Shown: positions 44,666 to 53,810, numbered from the stretch's first letter. The stretch: DNA of 64,000 nt from Kitasatospora kifunensis (GCF_014203855.1 NZ_JACHJV010000001.1:7626001-7690000), one strand, 5' to 3'. Numbers and translations are program-made. The notes: a model not told the origin generated them from the letters alone.

Positions 44666-47464
44666 ATGCACCTGACATATCCATCCGACCTGCCACCCGC
44701 AGCCAACTCCCCCCTGCACGAAGGCTCCCCCCTGTACGAAGGCTCCTCCGTGCACGAAGGCTCCTCCCTGCGCGAGGGCTCGACCGTGCGCGAAGGCTCC
44801 GCGCCGCGGCCCACCGACTCCCCCCTGCCGCACCACGGCCGCGAACGGACCGTGCTGGCCGCCCTGCTCGCGGAGCTGACCGCGGGCCGCCCCGCGGTGG
44901 TCACCCTCACCGGGCGCCCCGGTTACGGCCAGAACGCCCTGGCCCGCTGGGCCGCGCGCCACGCCCAGACGCTCGGACTGCGGGTGCTGCACGCCCGGGC
45001 CACCCCGGTCGAGCGCACGCTGCGGCACGGGGTGACCGCCCAACTCCTCACCCCGCTGGCCGAGGTGGCCGGCGAGTCGGTACGCGCGCTGGCGGCGGAC
45101 GGGCTGCCGAGCAGGCCCGCGGGCCTGGCCGAGCTGCTGAGCGCGGCCCGGCAACGGGCCACCCTGCTGGTGGTCGAGGACGCCCAGTGGATCGACCCGC
45201 CCTCCCTGCACTGGCTCAAGGCGCTGGTGCGCCGGTCGGCGGATGCCCCGCTGGCGCTGCTCGCCAGCGGCAGCGGCGTGACGGCCGCGGGCCAGGAGTG
45301 GCCGGAGCTGGCCTCCTCGGCGCCGCGCGCCGCCCATGAGTTCGTCCTCGCGGCGCTGACCGACGAGCAGATCGCCGCGGCCGTGGCCCTGGCCTGCCAC
45401 CGCCCCGGTGATGGCCGCTTCACCGCCGCGGCCCGTGAGTTCAGCGCCGGCAACCCCGCCATCCTGTACGAGACGCTGCATCAGTTCGCCCAGCAGGGAC
45501 ACGAACCGGGTGCGCCGCAGGCGGGAGTGCTGCGGGCGATCGGCGCGGGCGTCACCGGAGCCCGGGCCCTGCGGGCGCTGCGCGCGCTGGGCACCGAGGA
45601 GCTCGCGGTGGTGCGGGCGCTGGCCGTCTGCGGCGACCTGCTGGAGTTGCCCGTGGTCTGCCTGCTGGCCGGACGGCGTTCGCTGGGCGAGGCGCGGGTC
45701 TGCGCCGAGCTGGAGGCCACCGGCATCGCGCTGCGCAGCGGCGCCGGCCTGCGCGTCCACCCCATGGCCAGGATCCGGGTGCTGGAGGAGATGACCACGC
45801 TGGAGCGCGCCGAGCTGCACGCCCGCGCCGCCGAGCTGGCCCAACGGGCCGGCCTGGACGACCAGACGGTGGGTGCCCTGCTGATGCGCAGCGGACCGAT
45901 CGGCGCGCCCTGGGCGCTGCCCGCGCTGCGCCGCAGCTCCGCGCTGGCCCTGCGGTGGGGCAACCACCGGCGTGCGGTCGCCTTCCTGACCCGCAGTCTG
46001 GCGGAACCGCTGGAGCCGGCACAGCGCGCCGAGCTCTCCTTCGAGCTGGCCGCCGCCGAGTTGGTCGCCGTCCCGCGAGCCGGCGAGCGCCGCCTGGGTG
46101 AGCTGGTGCGGGGTGACGGCGGTGAGCCGGCGCAGCTGCGGGCGCGGGCGCTGGACCTGGGCCTTGGCTGCGGTGTCGGCGGTGGCCTGCGCCAGGCCGC
46201 GGCCGCCGCGCTGCGCGCCGCCCACGGGCCCGACCGTGCCGAGTTCATCGCGCTGTGCTGGTCGGCGGTGCAGCTCGGCCCGGAGGGAGCCGAGCTGTTC
46301 TCGCCCGACCTGCCCGCGCTGCCCGCCGACCCGGGCGACCCGGCCCAGGCGGGTGCGCGCGCCTGGCAGCTCGCGGCGCTCGGCGCCGACCGGGAACGGG
46401 TGCGCACGCTCGCCCGCCGCGCGCTGGCCGGCGAGCCGAGCCGGTGCCGGCTGGTGCTGCCCAGACTGGCGGCGTGCAAGGCGCTCTGCCTGACCGAGGA
46501 CTACGCCGAGGCCGAGGCCGGGCTGAGTGCGCTGCTGGCCGAGCTGCGCGCCGCCCGGCTGGACGTCGCGACCCCGCAGGTGCTGGCGGTGCGGGCCGAA
46601 CTGCGGCTGCGCCGAGGCCACTTGGCCGCCGCTGAGCAGGACCTGCTGGCCGCCGAGCAGTTGCCGACCACGGCCGAGCTGGCCGCGCCGACCGCGCTCT
46701 ACCTGCGGGCGGTTCGGATCGTGCTCGCACTGGAGAACGGGCAGCGCGAGGAAGCCCGCTCGCTGGCAGCGGCGCCGGTTGCGGGTCAGGCGCGCCACCA
46801 CCTGTCCTGGGCGCACCTGCTCTTCGCCAGGGCCCTGGTCGCCTCGGTCGAGGGGCAGCACGCGAAGGCGGCGCAACTGCTGCGCGAGTGTGGTCGGCTG
46901 CTGCTGAGCTGCCAGCACGTCAACCCGGCGCTGCTGCCCTGGCGTTCGCTGGCCGCGCGGGCCTGCCGGCTGCTCGGGCAGCACGAGCAGGCGCGGGAGC
47001 TCAGCGCCGAGGAGCTCACCCTCGCCCGCCGCTGGGGCGCGCCCAGCGCCCTGGGCTGGGCCGAGTTGACGGCAGGGCAGCTGACCGAGGAGGAGCGGCT
47101 GGGCAGCGCCCGGCAGGCGGTGAGCGTGCTGCGCCACGGACCCATCGGGCTGGTCTACGCGCGTGCACTGGCCGAGTTGGCAGCCGTGGAGCCGGCCGCG
47201 GGCGAGGGGGACCGGCAGCGCGCGGCGGCCTTCGTGGACGGGCTCTCGAAGCTCACCACGACCCGGCCGGGTGGCCCGCTGGCGGTGCGGGCCAAGCTGC
47301 TCGCCGAGGGACTGGCCCGACCGAGAAGGGCGCCCGACGGCGGCCAGCGTGCGCCCGGCGGCGTCCACCGCGCGCCGGGCGCACCGCCGCTCGCCGCGGC
47401 CGCCTACCACCAGTCACCAGGAACCCGCGGCGCTGGTGCGCGCGATGGAAGGACAGAGAACTGA
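44666..47464 (+). CDS. LAL-like regulator with degenerate P-loop and no HTH
   Basis: 932 residues. The N-terminus has five 6-residue repeats (HEGSPL/YEGSSV/HEGSSL...) encoded by 18-bp tandem repeats at 44711-44800. The ATPase domain is recognisable (ALLAELTAGRPAVVTLTGRP; Walker B LLVVEDAQWIDP). Walker A reads GRPGYGQNAL, with the essential Lys replaced by Gln89, so ATP binding is doubtful. The C-terminus ends in a Pro/Gly-rich tail with no LuxR HTH, unlike its two neighbours. It may have become a partner or inhibitor of the other LALs (inference). Its stop overlaps the next start (TGATG). Confidence 0.8.
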   Translation: MHLTYPSDLPPAANSPLHEGSPLYEGSSVHEGSSLREGSTVREGSAPRPTDSPLPHHGRERTVLAALLAELTAGRPAVVTLTGRPGYGQNALARWAARHAQTLGLRVLHARATPVERTLRHGVTAQLLTPLAEVAGESVRALAADGLPSRPAGLAELLSAARQRATLLVVEDAQWIDPPSLHWLKALVRRSADAPLALLASGSGVTAAGQEWPELASSAPRAAHEFVLAALTDEQIAAAVALACHRPGDGRFTAAAREFSAGNPAILYETLHQFAQQGHEPGAPQAGVLRAIGAGVTGARALRALRALGTEELAVVRALAVCGDLLELPVVCLLAGRRSLGEARVCAELEATGIALRSGAGLRVHPMARIRVLEEMTTLERAELHARAAELAQRAGLDDQTVGALLMRSGPIGAPWALPALRRSSALALRWGNHRRAVAFLTRSLAEPLEPAQRAELSFELAAAELVAVPRAGERRLGELVRGDGGEPAQLRARALDLGLGCGVGGGLRQAAAAALRAAHGPDRAEFIALCWSAVQLGPEGAELFSPDLPALPADPGDPAQAGARAWQLAALGADRERVRTLARRALAGEPSRCRLVLPRLAACKALCLTEDYAEAEAGLSALLAELRAARLDVATPQVLAVRAELRLRRGHLAAAEQDLLAAEQLPTTAELAAPTALYLRAVRIVLALENGQREEARSLAAAPVAGQARHHLSWAHLLFARALVASVEGQHAKAAQLLRECGRLLLSCQHVNPALLPWRSLAARACRLLGQHEQARELSAEELTLARRWGAPSALGWAELTAGQLTEEERLGSARQAVSVLRHGPIGLVYARALAELAAVEPAAGEGDRQRAAAFVDGLSKLTTTRPGGPLAVRAKLLAEGLARPRRAPDGGQRAPGGVHRAPGAPPLAAAAYHQSPGTRGAGARDGRTEN
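44711..44800 (+). repeat. Five tandem 18-bp repeats in the LAL-like gene
   Basis: Units of the form CCCTGCACGAAGGCTCC encode repeats of six residues ending EGS at residues about 16-45 of the protein. All are in frame. Confidence 0.85.
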
Positions 47465-50337
47465 TGCTGCTCGAACGGGATGCGCAGCTGGCGGTGGTGC
47501 GCGCCGCGCTGCTCGAGGCCTCGGTGGGTTCCTCCGCGCTGATTCTGCTCAGCGGTCAGTTGGGGATCGGCCGCTCGGCGCTGCTGCAGGAACTGCCCGC
47601 CTGCGCCAGCGGGGAGCTCTACGTGCTGCGGGCCAACGCGGCCCCGATGGAGCAGGACTTCGCCTTCGGCGTGGTGCGCCAGCTCTTCGACAGCCTGCTG
47701 ACCCTGGCCGGCGAGGCGACCCGCGAACGGTGGCTGCGCGGGGCAGGGCGCGCCCGCGTGGTCTTCGCCGACGACGTGCTGCCGGGCGCCGACGTGCTGC
47801 CGGGCGGCGATGACGTGCTGCCGGGCGGCGGCGCCGTCGAGGCACTGCCCGGCGGCGTCGAGGCGGTGGCCGGCGAGGCGGTCCTGCACGATCTGCGTGA
47901 GCTGCTGGCCCAGGTGAGCGCCGACCGGCCGTTGCTGCTCCTGGTGGACGACCTGCACTGGGCGGACACCGCCTCGCTGCGCTGGCTCGCCTACCTGGGC
48001 AAGCGGCTGCACGGACTGCGGGTCGTGCTGGTCTGCACCCTGCGGGACGGCGATCCACGGGCCCGCGACCCGCTGGTGCGCGAGGTCGCGGACAGCTCGA
48101 CCCAGGTGCTGCGCCCGGCCGCGCTGTCGGCCACCGCCACCGCGCAGCTGGTGCGCGAGCAGTTCGGTCAGGCGGGTGAGGCGGAGTTCGTCCGCGCCTG
48201 CCACGAGACCTCCGGCGGCAACCCGCTCTTCCTGCGCTCGGTCCTGCTGGGCATGGCGGTCAGCGGCTTCAGCCCCACCGCCGAGCAGGCCGACACGGCC
48301 CGCTCGCTCCGCCCCCATCAGCTGCGCGAGCGGCTGGCCGGCTGCCTGCGCACCCAGGAGCAGCCGGTGCGCGACCTGGCCATGGCCATCGCGACCCTCG
48401 GCGAGCAGGGCGACCCCGCACTCATCGCCTGCCTGGCCAGGCTCGACCGGATCGGCTGCGCCGGTGCGCTGCGCGTGCTGCACGAGCTGGGGCTGCTGGC
48501 CGACGAGCACACGCCGCGCTTCATCCACCGCGTGGTGCAGGACGCGGTGGAGTCCTCGATGACGGTGGCGGAGCACCAGCACTGGCACGATGCCGCGGCC
48601 AGCCTGCTCTACGAGACGGGTCAGCCGACCGAGCAGGTGGCCGCCCAACTGCTGGCGGTGGCCACCTCCGGGCGGCCCTGGTCGGCGGCCGTGCTGCGCA
48701 GTGCCGCCGACGTCGCGCTGCGCCGCGGCGCGCCCGACGTCGCCGCCCGCTACCTGCGGCGCGCGCTGCTGGACAGCGCGGAGCAGGGCGAGGAGCGGGC
48801 CCGGCTGCTGATCGACCTGGCCACCGCGGAACGCTCGTTCGACCCGGTCGCCGGTGAACGTCACCTCTCCCAGGCGATCGCACTGCTCGGCACCGCGGGC
48901 CAGCGGGCGGGCGCCGCGCTGCGGATCTCGCCGGGCTTCCTGGGCACGATCACCCCCTCGGGCGTCGACCTGCTGCGCCAGGCGGCCGAGGAACTCGACG
49001 CCACCGGGCCGCTGGAGGGTGCGGAGCGCGAACTGGCGCTGCGCCTGGAGGCACGCCTGCGGCACGCCGCCGGCGCCGACTCGGCCGAACTGGCCGCCGC
49101 CATCGAGCGCCTGCACGGCCTGGGGCCGCAGCCGCCGGTCTGCTCCGGCGCGCAGCGCGAACTGCTGGCCGTGCTGCTCAACGCGGCCACGCTGCACGGC
49201 GGTCTGCCGGCCGCCGAGGTGGCCCGGCAGGCCGAGCGCGTCCTGGAACGCGAACCGGCCACCGCGGTGCGCGCCCACACGGTGCTGCCGCTGCTGGTGC
49301 TGAGCCTGGTGGGTGCGGACGCGCTCGGTGCCATCGGCTGCTGGCTCGCGGTGGAGGAGGAGACCCGGCGTCAGAGCGGGTCCACCGCCGACGTCCTGGT
49401 GCACGCCGAGCACGCCCTGGTGCTGCTCGCCCAGGGCCGGTTGACCGCCGCGCGCGAGCATGCCGAGCGCTCCTTCGAGCTGGCCCGGGCCGACTGGCAG
49501 GAGGCCGGAGGCATCGCGATCGCCGCACTGGCCGCGGTGGCCATGGAGGTGCGCGACCAGAGCTTCAGCGAGCGGGTGCTGGCCCACGTCGGGCGCCGCC
49601 CCGTCAACCCGGTCGCCGGCACCATGCTGCGACTGCTGCAGGGCGCCCTGTGGGCCCAACAGGGCCGGTTCACCGAGGCCTTGGAGACCGTGCTGGCCTG
49701 CGGCCGGCAGCTGGAGGCCTGGGGCTGGCACAACCCGGCCCTGTTCCCCTGGCGCCCCTGGGCCGTCAGCCTCTACCAGCGGCTCGGCGACGCGCGTTCG
49801 GCGCTGGTCCTGGCCGAGGAGGAGTACGCGCGGGCCGCCCTGTGGGGCGCGCCGGCGGCGCTGGGCCGGGCGCTGCGGCTCTGCGGTGGCCTGCGCGGCG
49901 GCGCGGTGGGCACCGAGTTGCTGCGCGAGGCCGTCTCGGTGCTGCGCGGCTCGGCCAACGAGCTGGAACTGGCCCGCGCCCTGCGGGCCTTGGGCAGACT
50001 GCTGGGGGAGGGGGCCGAAGCACAGGCGGCCCTGCGGGAGGCCGGCGCGCTCGCCCGTGGCTGCGCCGCGCCCTGGCCGCTGGAGTGGGTGGGCCCCGGC
50101 GGTGACGGCACACCGCGCGCGGCGCGCGAGGCGGTGCTGACGCCCACCGAGTCCAAGGTGGCCGGGTTGGTCAGTCGAGGCCTGACCAACCAGGAGATCG
50201 CCGGCGAACTCGGGGTGAGTTCGCGCGCCGTGGAAAAGCACCTCACCAATTCCTATCGCAAACTCGGGATATCCGGGCGACGTCAGCTGGTGGGCGTCTG
50301 GAACGGCACCGAGGAGGCCGGCGGCGGCCGACCCTGA
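47464..50337 (+). CDS. LAL-family regulator, P-loop Lys replaced by Arg
   Basis: 957 residues; ATG 47464 overlaps the previous stop (TGATG). Features: STAND ATPase start MLLERDAQLAVVRAALLEAS; Walker A GQLGIGRSAL with Arg37 in place of Lys; Walker B LLLLVDDLHWADTASLRWLA; a VLPG(G/A)-rich low-complexity insert at about 102-135 encoded by short DNA repeats; and a C-terminal LuxR HTH (LTPTESKVAGLVSRGLTNQE followed by VEKHLTNSYRKLGI). The HTH is intact, so it should bind DNA. Third gene of the LAL operon; a hairpin 127 bp after the stop probably ends the transcript. Confidence 0.88.
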   Translation: MLLERDAQLAVVRAALLEASVGSSALILLSGQLGIGRSALLQELPACASGELYVLRANAAPMEQDFAFGVVRQLFDSLLTLAGEATRERWLRGAGRARVVFADDVLPGADVLPGGDDVLPGGGAVEALPGGVEAVAGEAVLHDLRELLAQVSADRPLLLLVDDLHWADTASLRWLAYLGKRLHGLRVVLVCTLRDGDPRARDPLVREVADSSTQVLRPAALSATATAQLVREQFGQAGEAEFVRACHETSGGNPLFLRSVLLGMAVSGFSPTAEQADTARSLRPHQLRERLAGCLRTQEQPVRDLAMAIATLGEQGDPALIACLARLDRIGCAGALRVLHELGLLADEHTPRFIHRVVQDAVESSMTVAEHQHWHDAAASLLYETGQPTEQVAAQLLAVATSGRPWSAAVLRSAADVALRRGAPDVAARYLRRALLDSAEQGEERARLLIDLATAERSFDPVAGERHLSQAIALLGTAGQRAGAALRISPGFLGTITPSGVDLLRQAAEELDATGPLEGAERELALRLEARLRHAAGADSAELAAAIERLHGLGPQPPVCSGAQRELLAVLLNAATLHGGLPAAEVARQAERVLEREPATAVRAHTVLPLLVLSLVGADALGAIGCWLAVEEETRRQSGSTADVLVHAEHALVLLAQGRLTAAREHAERSFELARADWQEAGGIAIAALAAVAMEVRDQSFSERVLAHVGRRPVNPVAGTMLRLLQGALWAQQGRFTEALETVLACGRQLEAWGWHNPALFPWRPWAVSLYQRLGDARSALVLAEEEYARAALWGAPAALGRALRLCGGLRGGAVGTELLREAVSVLRGSANELELARALRALGRLLGEGAEAQAALREAGALARGCAAPWPLEWVGPGGDGTPRAAREAVLTPTESKVAGLVSRGLTNQEIAGELGVSSRAVEKHLTNSYRKLGISGRRQLVGVWNGTEEAGGGRP

Positions 50338-50463
50338 CGTCAATCCCACGATCCCTGACGGTATGACACCTGACGCAATCGCCACGGTCCTTGACCGTAT
50401 TGTCACGGTCCTTGATGTCATTCCTACGGCCCCCTGACGGTATTCCTACGGTCGCGCGCGCAC

Positions 50464-50512
50464 GGTTCGGTCCGCCTGCCCCCCGCTTCATCCGGGGTGG
50501 GCGGACCGAACC
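50464..50512. terminator. Stem-loop after the LAL operon
   Basis: GGTTCGGTCCGCC (50464-50476) pairs exactly with 50500-50512. An inner CCCCG/CGGGG stem extends the structure. Probable transcription end for the LAL operon. Confidence 0.65.
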
Positions 50513-50681
50513 CATCTGGACCTCGTAAAGACGCAGATCAGGGACGTGACCTGCGGGGGAGTGCGGCACCGCACCGTACCGAACCACCGAACCTCTGGGG
50601 TGGGGACCGAACCCCGAGGCGGACAACCACAGGGTTGGCGTCCGCGGTTCGGGCGCCGTTGACCAGTCTGCCCGGGGCTAT

Positions 50682-50697
50682 CTAGGGTTAATTCCAG
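50682..50697. promoter_or_regulatory. PAS-LuxR (PimM-type) operator candidate
   Basis: CTAGGGTTAATTCCAG is a near-palindrome. It fits the reported PimM-family consensus CTVGGGAWWTCCCBAG at about 12 of 16 positions (outer CT/AG, GGG and CC are kept). It lies 88 bp before the PAS-LuxR gene itself, so it could mediate autoregulation or control of the 50785-53323 operon. Confidence 0.55.
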
Positions 50698-50784
50698 ACT
50701 CCCCCGGACGCCCCCTTTCAGCAGAGGCGGGCCCGAGGTTCGAGGCTCCCACACCCTTGCTCCACGCCACGAGGAGAGAGTTCC

Positions 50785-51465
50785 TTGACGATTTTCGCTC
50801 CCGAACTGGTCGAACTGGCACAGACCCTGGTACACGCGGAACCCGAACCCACGCCGCAGAGCCCCCAGCTCCCACAGGCCGACCTGAGCATGGCCTGCCT
50901 CGACCGCTCCCTGACCATCCAACAGGCCAACCAGGAGTTCTTCCGCAGCTTCGGCCGCTCCTCGGCCGACCTGTGCGGGCGCACCTTCAGCGACCTGGTG
51001 CACCCCAGCGTCCAGCAGCCGTTGCAGCGTCAGTTCGCCGGTCTGCTCGAAGGCAGGCGCGACAAGTTCGCCACCGACATGATCGCGGTGGGCGCGGACG
51101 GCGAGGCCTGCACCCTCCCGCTCACCGCGGTCGCCGTGCGGGGCGGGATGTCCGAGGTGGACGCGATCATGGTGATGATGAGCTCGGTGGACGGTGCCGC
51201 GGACGCGGGCGTCGTCACCACCCGCAAGAAGCTGCTCAGTGAGGTCGACGCGCGCATCCTGGAGGGCATAGCCGCCGGCGTCTCCACCATCCCGCTGGCC
51301 AACCGGCTCTACCTGAGCCGACAGGGCGTCGAGTACCACGTGACCTGCCTGCTGAGGAAGTTGCGGGTCCCCAACCGGGCCGCCCTGGTCTCCCGCGCCT
51401 ACTCCATGGGCGTGCTCAAGGTGGGCGTCTGGCCGCCCAAGGTCGTGCAGGACTTCATCAAGTGA
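50785..51465 (+). CDS. PAS-LuxR regulator (PimM/NysRIV/FscRI family)
   Basis: 226 residues from TTG 50785 with ribosome site GGAGAGAG. N-terminal PAS sensor (LSMACLDRSLTIQQANQEFF, then RSFGRSSADLCGRTFSDLVH). C-terminal LuxR HTH (ARILEGIAAGVSTIPLANRL, followed by RQGVEYHVTCLLRKLRVPNR). This two-domain form is the hallmark positive regulator of polyene macrolide clusters. It binds GGGA-N2-TCCC-type sites; one candidate lies upstream. Its stop overlaps the next start (GTGA), so regulator, acyltransferase-like protein and P450 form one operon. Confidence 0.93.
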   Translation: MTIFAPELVELAQTLVHAEPEPTPQSPQLPQADLSMACLDRSLTIQQANQEFFRSFGRSSADLCGRTFSDLVHPSVQQPLQRQFAGLLEGRRDKFATDMIAVGADGEACTLPLTAVAVRGGMSEVDAIMVMMSSVDGAADAGVVTTRKKLLSEVDARILEGIAAGVSTIPLANRLYLSRQGVEYHVTCLLRKLRVPNRAALVSRAYSMGVLKVGVWPPKVVQDFIK

Positions 51466-52157
51466 GCACCCGGGACGTGGCCGCCGGCGCGCGACCGCGC
51501 GGACGGGATCACTCGACGGCAGCGGAGGTCGGGCGCCACCTCGCCACCCGGGACGCCGCGCTGGTCGACTACACACGCGCCGGCGTCACCCGCACCATCC
51601 GGCTCGCCGACACCACGCCGAGCCGCGCGCAGATCCTGCGGATGCGCGAGTCGCACTACCAGGACACGCTCGCCGAGTTGGGCGTCCCGGTCTGGGACGC
51701 CCACGACGAGGGGGCCGTCCACCTGCTCTGCACCCAGCAGGCCGAGCCGGTGGGCAGCCTGCGGGTGACGCACAACCAGCTCGGCCGGGGGGACGTCTAC
51801 GAGGACTTCCCCCAGGTCGACCAACTCCTCGGCGGCGAAGGCGAGTTCCTTGCCTTCGCCCGGGAGCTGGTGGTGCCGCAGCAGCGCGGCCAGGAGGTGA
51901 CCACGGCGCTGGTGCACGCCGCCTGCCTGTGGTGGCGTGCGCACTCGCCGATCCGGCGGGTGGTGTACACCGGCCTCGTGCGCCCCGGTCGCACCCCTGC
52001 CTTCTTCGGTGCGGCGGCGGTGACCCCACCGCTGCCGCTGGGCCCCGGCGCGATCCCGGTGGTGCTCTGCACCGCCTGGCTCGACACGGCGATCGACGCC
52101 ACGGCCCGGCGCCTGGCCCGCACCGGCTGGTCCATCACCCCAAGCTCGGCGATATGA
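51462..52157 (+). CDS. Autoinducer-synthase/FeeM-like GNAT-fold acyltransferase
   Basis: 231 residues from GTG 51462, overlapping the PAS-LuxR stop. The middle follows the LuxI/N-acyl-amino-acid-synthase pattern: a helix ILRMRESHYQDTLAEL, then VWDAHDEGAVHLL (D-x2-D), EPVGSLRVTH (the G-x-x-R strand), VYEDFPQVDQLL, and LAFARELVVPQQRGQE. In LuxI these segments bind SAM and acyl-ACP. The C-terminal part has a GNAT-like HAACLWWRAHSPIRRVVYTG. Actual AHL synthesis in Streptomyces is not established, so an N-acyl amino acid synthase or plain GNAT remains possible. Coupling to a LuxR-type regulator is suggestive. A P450 gene overlaps its end (ATGA). Confidence 0.55.
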   Translation: MSTRDVAAGARPRGRDHSTAAEVGRHLATRDAALVDYTRAGVTRTIRLADTTPSRAQILRMRESHYQDTLAELGVPVWDAHDEGAVHLLCTQQAEPVGSLRVTHNQLGRGDVYEDFPQVDQLLGGEGEFLAFARELVVPQQRGQEVTTALVHAACLWWRAHSPIRRVVYTGLVRPGRTPAFFGAAAVTPPLPLGPGAIPVVLCTAWLDTAIDATARRLARTGWSITPSSAI

Positions 52158-53323
52158 GTCGGCCCGCACCGCTCACCCTGCCGCTCGCGGCCGGCCCGCC
52201 GGCCCAACCACCCTCCTGCTACCGCAGTTTGCGCCACGAACACCCCGTCTGCCGGGTGCGGATGGCCACCGGTGACCTGGCCTGGCTGGTCACCCGCTAC
52301 CAGGACGTGCGCCTGGTGCTCGGCGACCGCAACTTCAGCAAGGCGGCACTGCTGGCGCCCGACGCGCCGAAGATACGTTCCGGGGCGCTGCCACCAGGCC
52401 TGCTCTTCACCACCGACCCGCCCGAGCACACGGCGCTGCGCACCCGGATGGACGCGTTGCTGCGTCCCCGGGTGCGCACCCTCGGGCCGGCGGTGGCCCA
52501 ACTCGCCGACGACCTGCTGGACCGGCTGGCGCCGGTGGGCTGCGCCGACCTGGTCGCCGCCTTCGCCCGGCCGCTGGCGATGCGTGTGGTGGGCCGGCTG
52601 CTGGGAATCTCCACAGCCGACCGCGACCGCTTCGCCTACTGGGCGGACACCGTGCTCGCCGTGAGCGGGGCGAGCGCCGCCGAGGTCGACCGGGCGCAGG
52701 ACGAACTGCTGGCCTACGGCGCCCGGTTGGCGGCGGCCCGCCGCGCCCGCCCGGGCGATGACCTGGTCTCCGCGCTGGCCTGCCAGGGCACCGCCATCGA
52801 CCACGGCGCCGTCGCCGCGCTGGTCGCCACGATCCTGGTGACCGGCTACGAGACGATGGTCGCCGCGGTCGCCAACGCCGTCCTGGTCCTGCTCACCCAG
52901 GGCGGCCTGCCGCACCCCTGGCCGGCCGCGTCCGAGGATCTGGTGGAGGAAGTACTGCGACTGGGCACCTTCGGCGACGCGCTGCGCTCGCGCCGCGCGC
53001 TGGTGGACGTGCGGGTGGGCGGGGTGCTGATCCCGGCCGGTGACGTGGTGCTGGTCTCCACCGCCTCCGCCAACCGGGACGAGGCGTTCTTCACCGATCC
53101 CGACCGGCTGCTGCCAGGCCGGCCCCGCACCCGGCACCTGGCCTTCGGCCACGGCGTGCACCACTGCCCGGGCGCCGCGCTCGCCCGGGTCCAGCTGGCG
53201 GCCTCCCTGGAGCGCCTCTCGGCCCGCCTGCCGGGGCTGCGCCTGGCGGTGGCGCCCGAACAGGTGGTGCTGCGCACCGCCTCGGCGGAGAGCGCGCCCG
53301 AAGCGCTGCCGGTGCGCTGGTAA
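52154..53323 (+). CDS. Cytochrome P450
   Basis: 389 residues from ATG 52154, overlapping the preceding stop. Haem loop AFGHGVHHCPGAALAR; ExxR in VEEVLRLG; I-helix ILVTGYETMVAA, in which the usual AGHET reads TGYET (His to Tyr) but the Glu-Thr pair is kept. Shorter N-terminus than the other P450. No ferredoxin is coupled; the one at 37129 or a cellular one may serve. In polyene clusters a second P450 epoxidises or hydroxylates the ring, but with no macrolactone PKS here its substrate is open. Confidence 0.9.
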   Translation: MSRPAPLTLPLAAGPPAQPPSCYRSLRHEHPVCRVRMATGDLAWLVTRYQDVRLVLGDRNFSKAALLAPDAPKIRSGALPPGLLFTTDPPEHTALRTRMDALLRPRVRTLGPAVAQLADDLLDRLAPVGCADLVAAFARPLAMRVVGRLLGISTADRDRFAYWADTVLAVSGASAAEVDRAQDELLAYGARLAAARRARPGDDLVSALACQGTAIDHGAVAALVATILVTGYETMVAAVANAVLVLLTQGGLPHPWPAASEDLVEEVLRLGTFGDALRSRRALVDVRVGGVLIPAGDVVLVSTASANRDEAFFTDPDRLLPGRPRTRHLAFGHGVHHCPGAALARVQLAASLERLSARLPGLRLAVAPEQVVLRTASAESAPEALPVRW

Positions 53324-53327
53324 GTCC

Positions 53328-53594
53328 TTAGGCGTAGCAGTAGGCGGTCCCCTCGGCAAACCAGGTGCCGTTGGCAAACTCGCCGGTCTGCTCATTGGTG
53401 ATGCCGGCCAGGCAGTCCTGCTTCTGCATCTCTTCCATCATGGCCTGAACTGCGGCAGCCTGCGTGGGGCCGTAAGCGATGAAGGAGCCCTGCTTGGGCG
53501 GGCCACCAATCGGCTGCGCCGACGCAATGCCCGCGAGCGGAACACCGGCGAGCAGCGTCGCCGCGACGAGGGTCGCAGCCTTCTTGAACATCAT
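53328..53594 (-). CDS. Small secreted protein, paralogue A
   Basis: 88 residues from ATG 53594 (ribosome site GGAGG). The signal peptide MMFKKAATLVAATLLAGVPL ends at IASAQ, about residue 30. The mature part is about 58 residues: SFIAYGPTQAAAVQAMMEEM, DCLAGITNEQTGEFANGTWF, ending EGTAYCYA, with two Cys that could form a disulphide. A related gene lies 217 bp further on the same strand (53811-54086) with the same leader, ribosome site and GYGPT/NGTW words. No function is known to me. Convergent with the P450; only 4 bp separate the stops. Confidence 0.8.
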   Translation of the reverse strand: MMFKKAATLVAATLLAGVPLAGIASAQPIGGPPKQGSFIAYGPTQAAAVQAMMEEMQKQDCLAGITNEQTGEFANGTWFAEGTAYCYA

Positions 53595-53810
53595 GGATGC
53601 CTCCACGGGTCGTCGATGAGGGGTGTCGCCATACCTGTGACCCGCAGCATGGCATCAACTGCGGTCGACCACCAGAGGTTGGAAATTCATACCAGCTAGT
53701 ATTTGTGACGACCTGTCATCTCTTGCCCGACGTTGACCGTCCACCCGGATGGCCCGAACTGGCCCTACCCGATGCAGCCGTGCTCGGCCTCCAGGTTCAA
53801 GCGGCGAACC

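Larger units (their letters stand above)
50338..50784. other. Intergenic region with repeats, terminator and PAS-LuxR site
   Basis: 447 bp without a gene. The first 120 bp repeat variants of CTGACGGTAT and CACGGTCCTTGA. Then comes a 13-bp stem-loop (50464-50512), and near the end a PAS-LuxR-type operator (50682-50697). Confidence 0.6.

Noticed and set aside
44711..44800. 18-bp repeats as a DNA-binding array
   Set aside because: They are in frame and within the coding region of the second LAL-like gene, so a protein repeat explains them.
42356..47410. 1684-codon minus-strand frame opposite the LAL genes
   Set aside because: Antisense composition artefact; the plus strand has ATPase and LuxR motifs.
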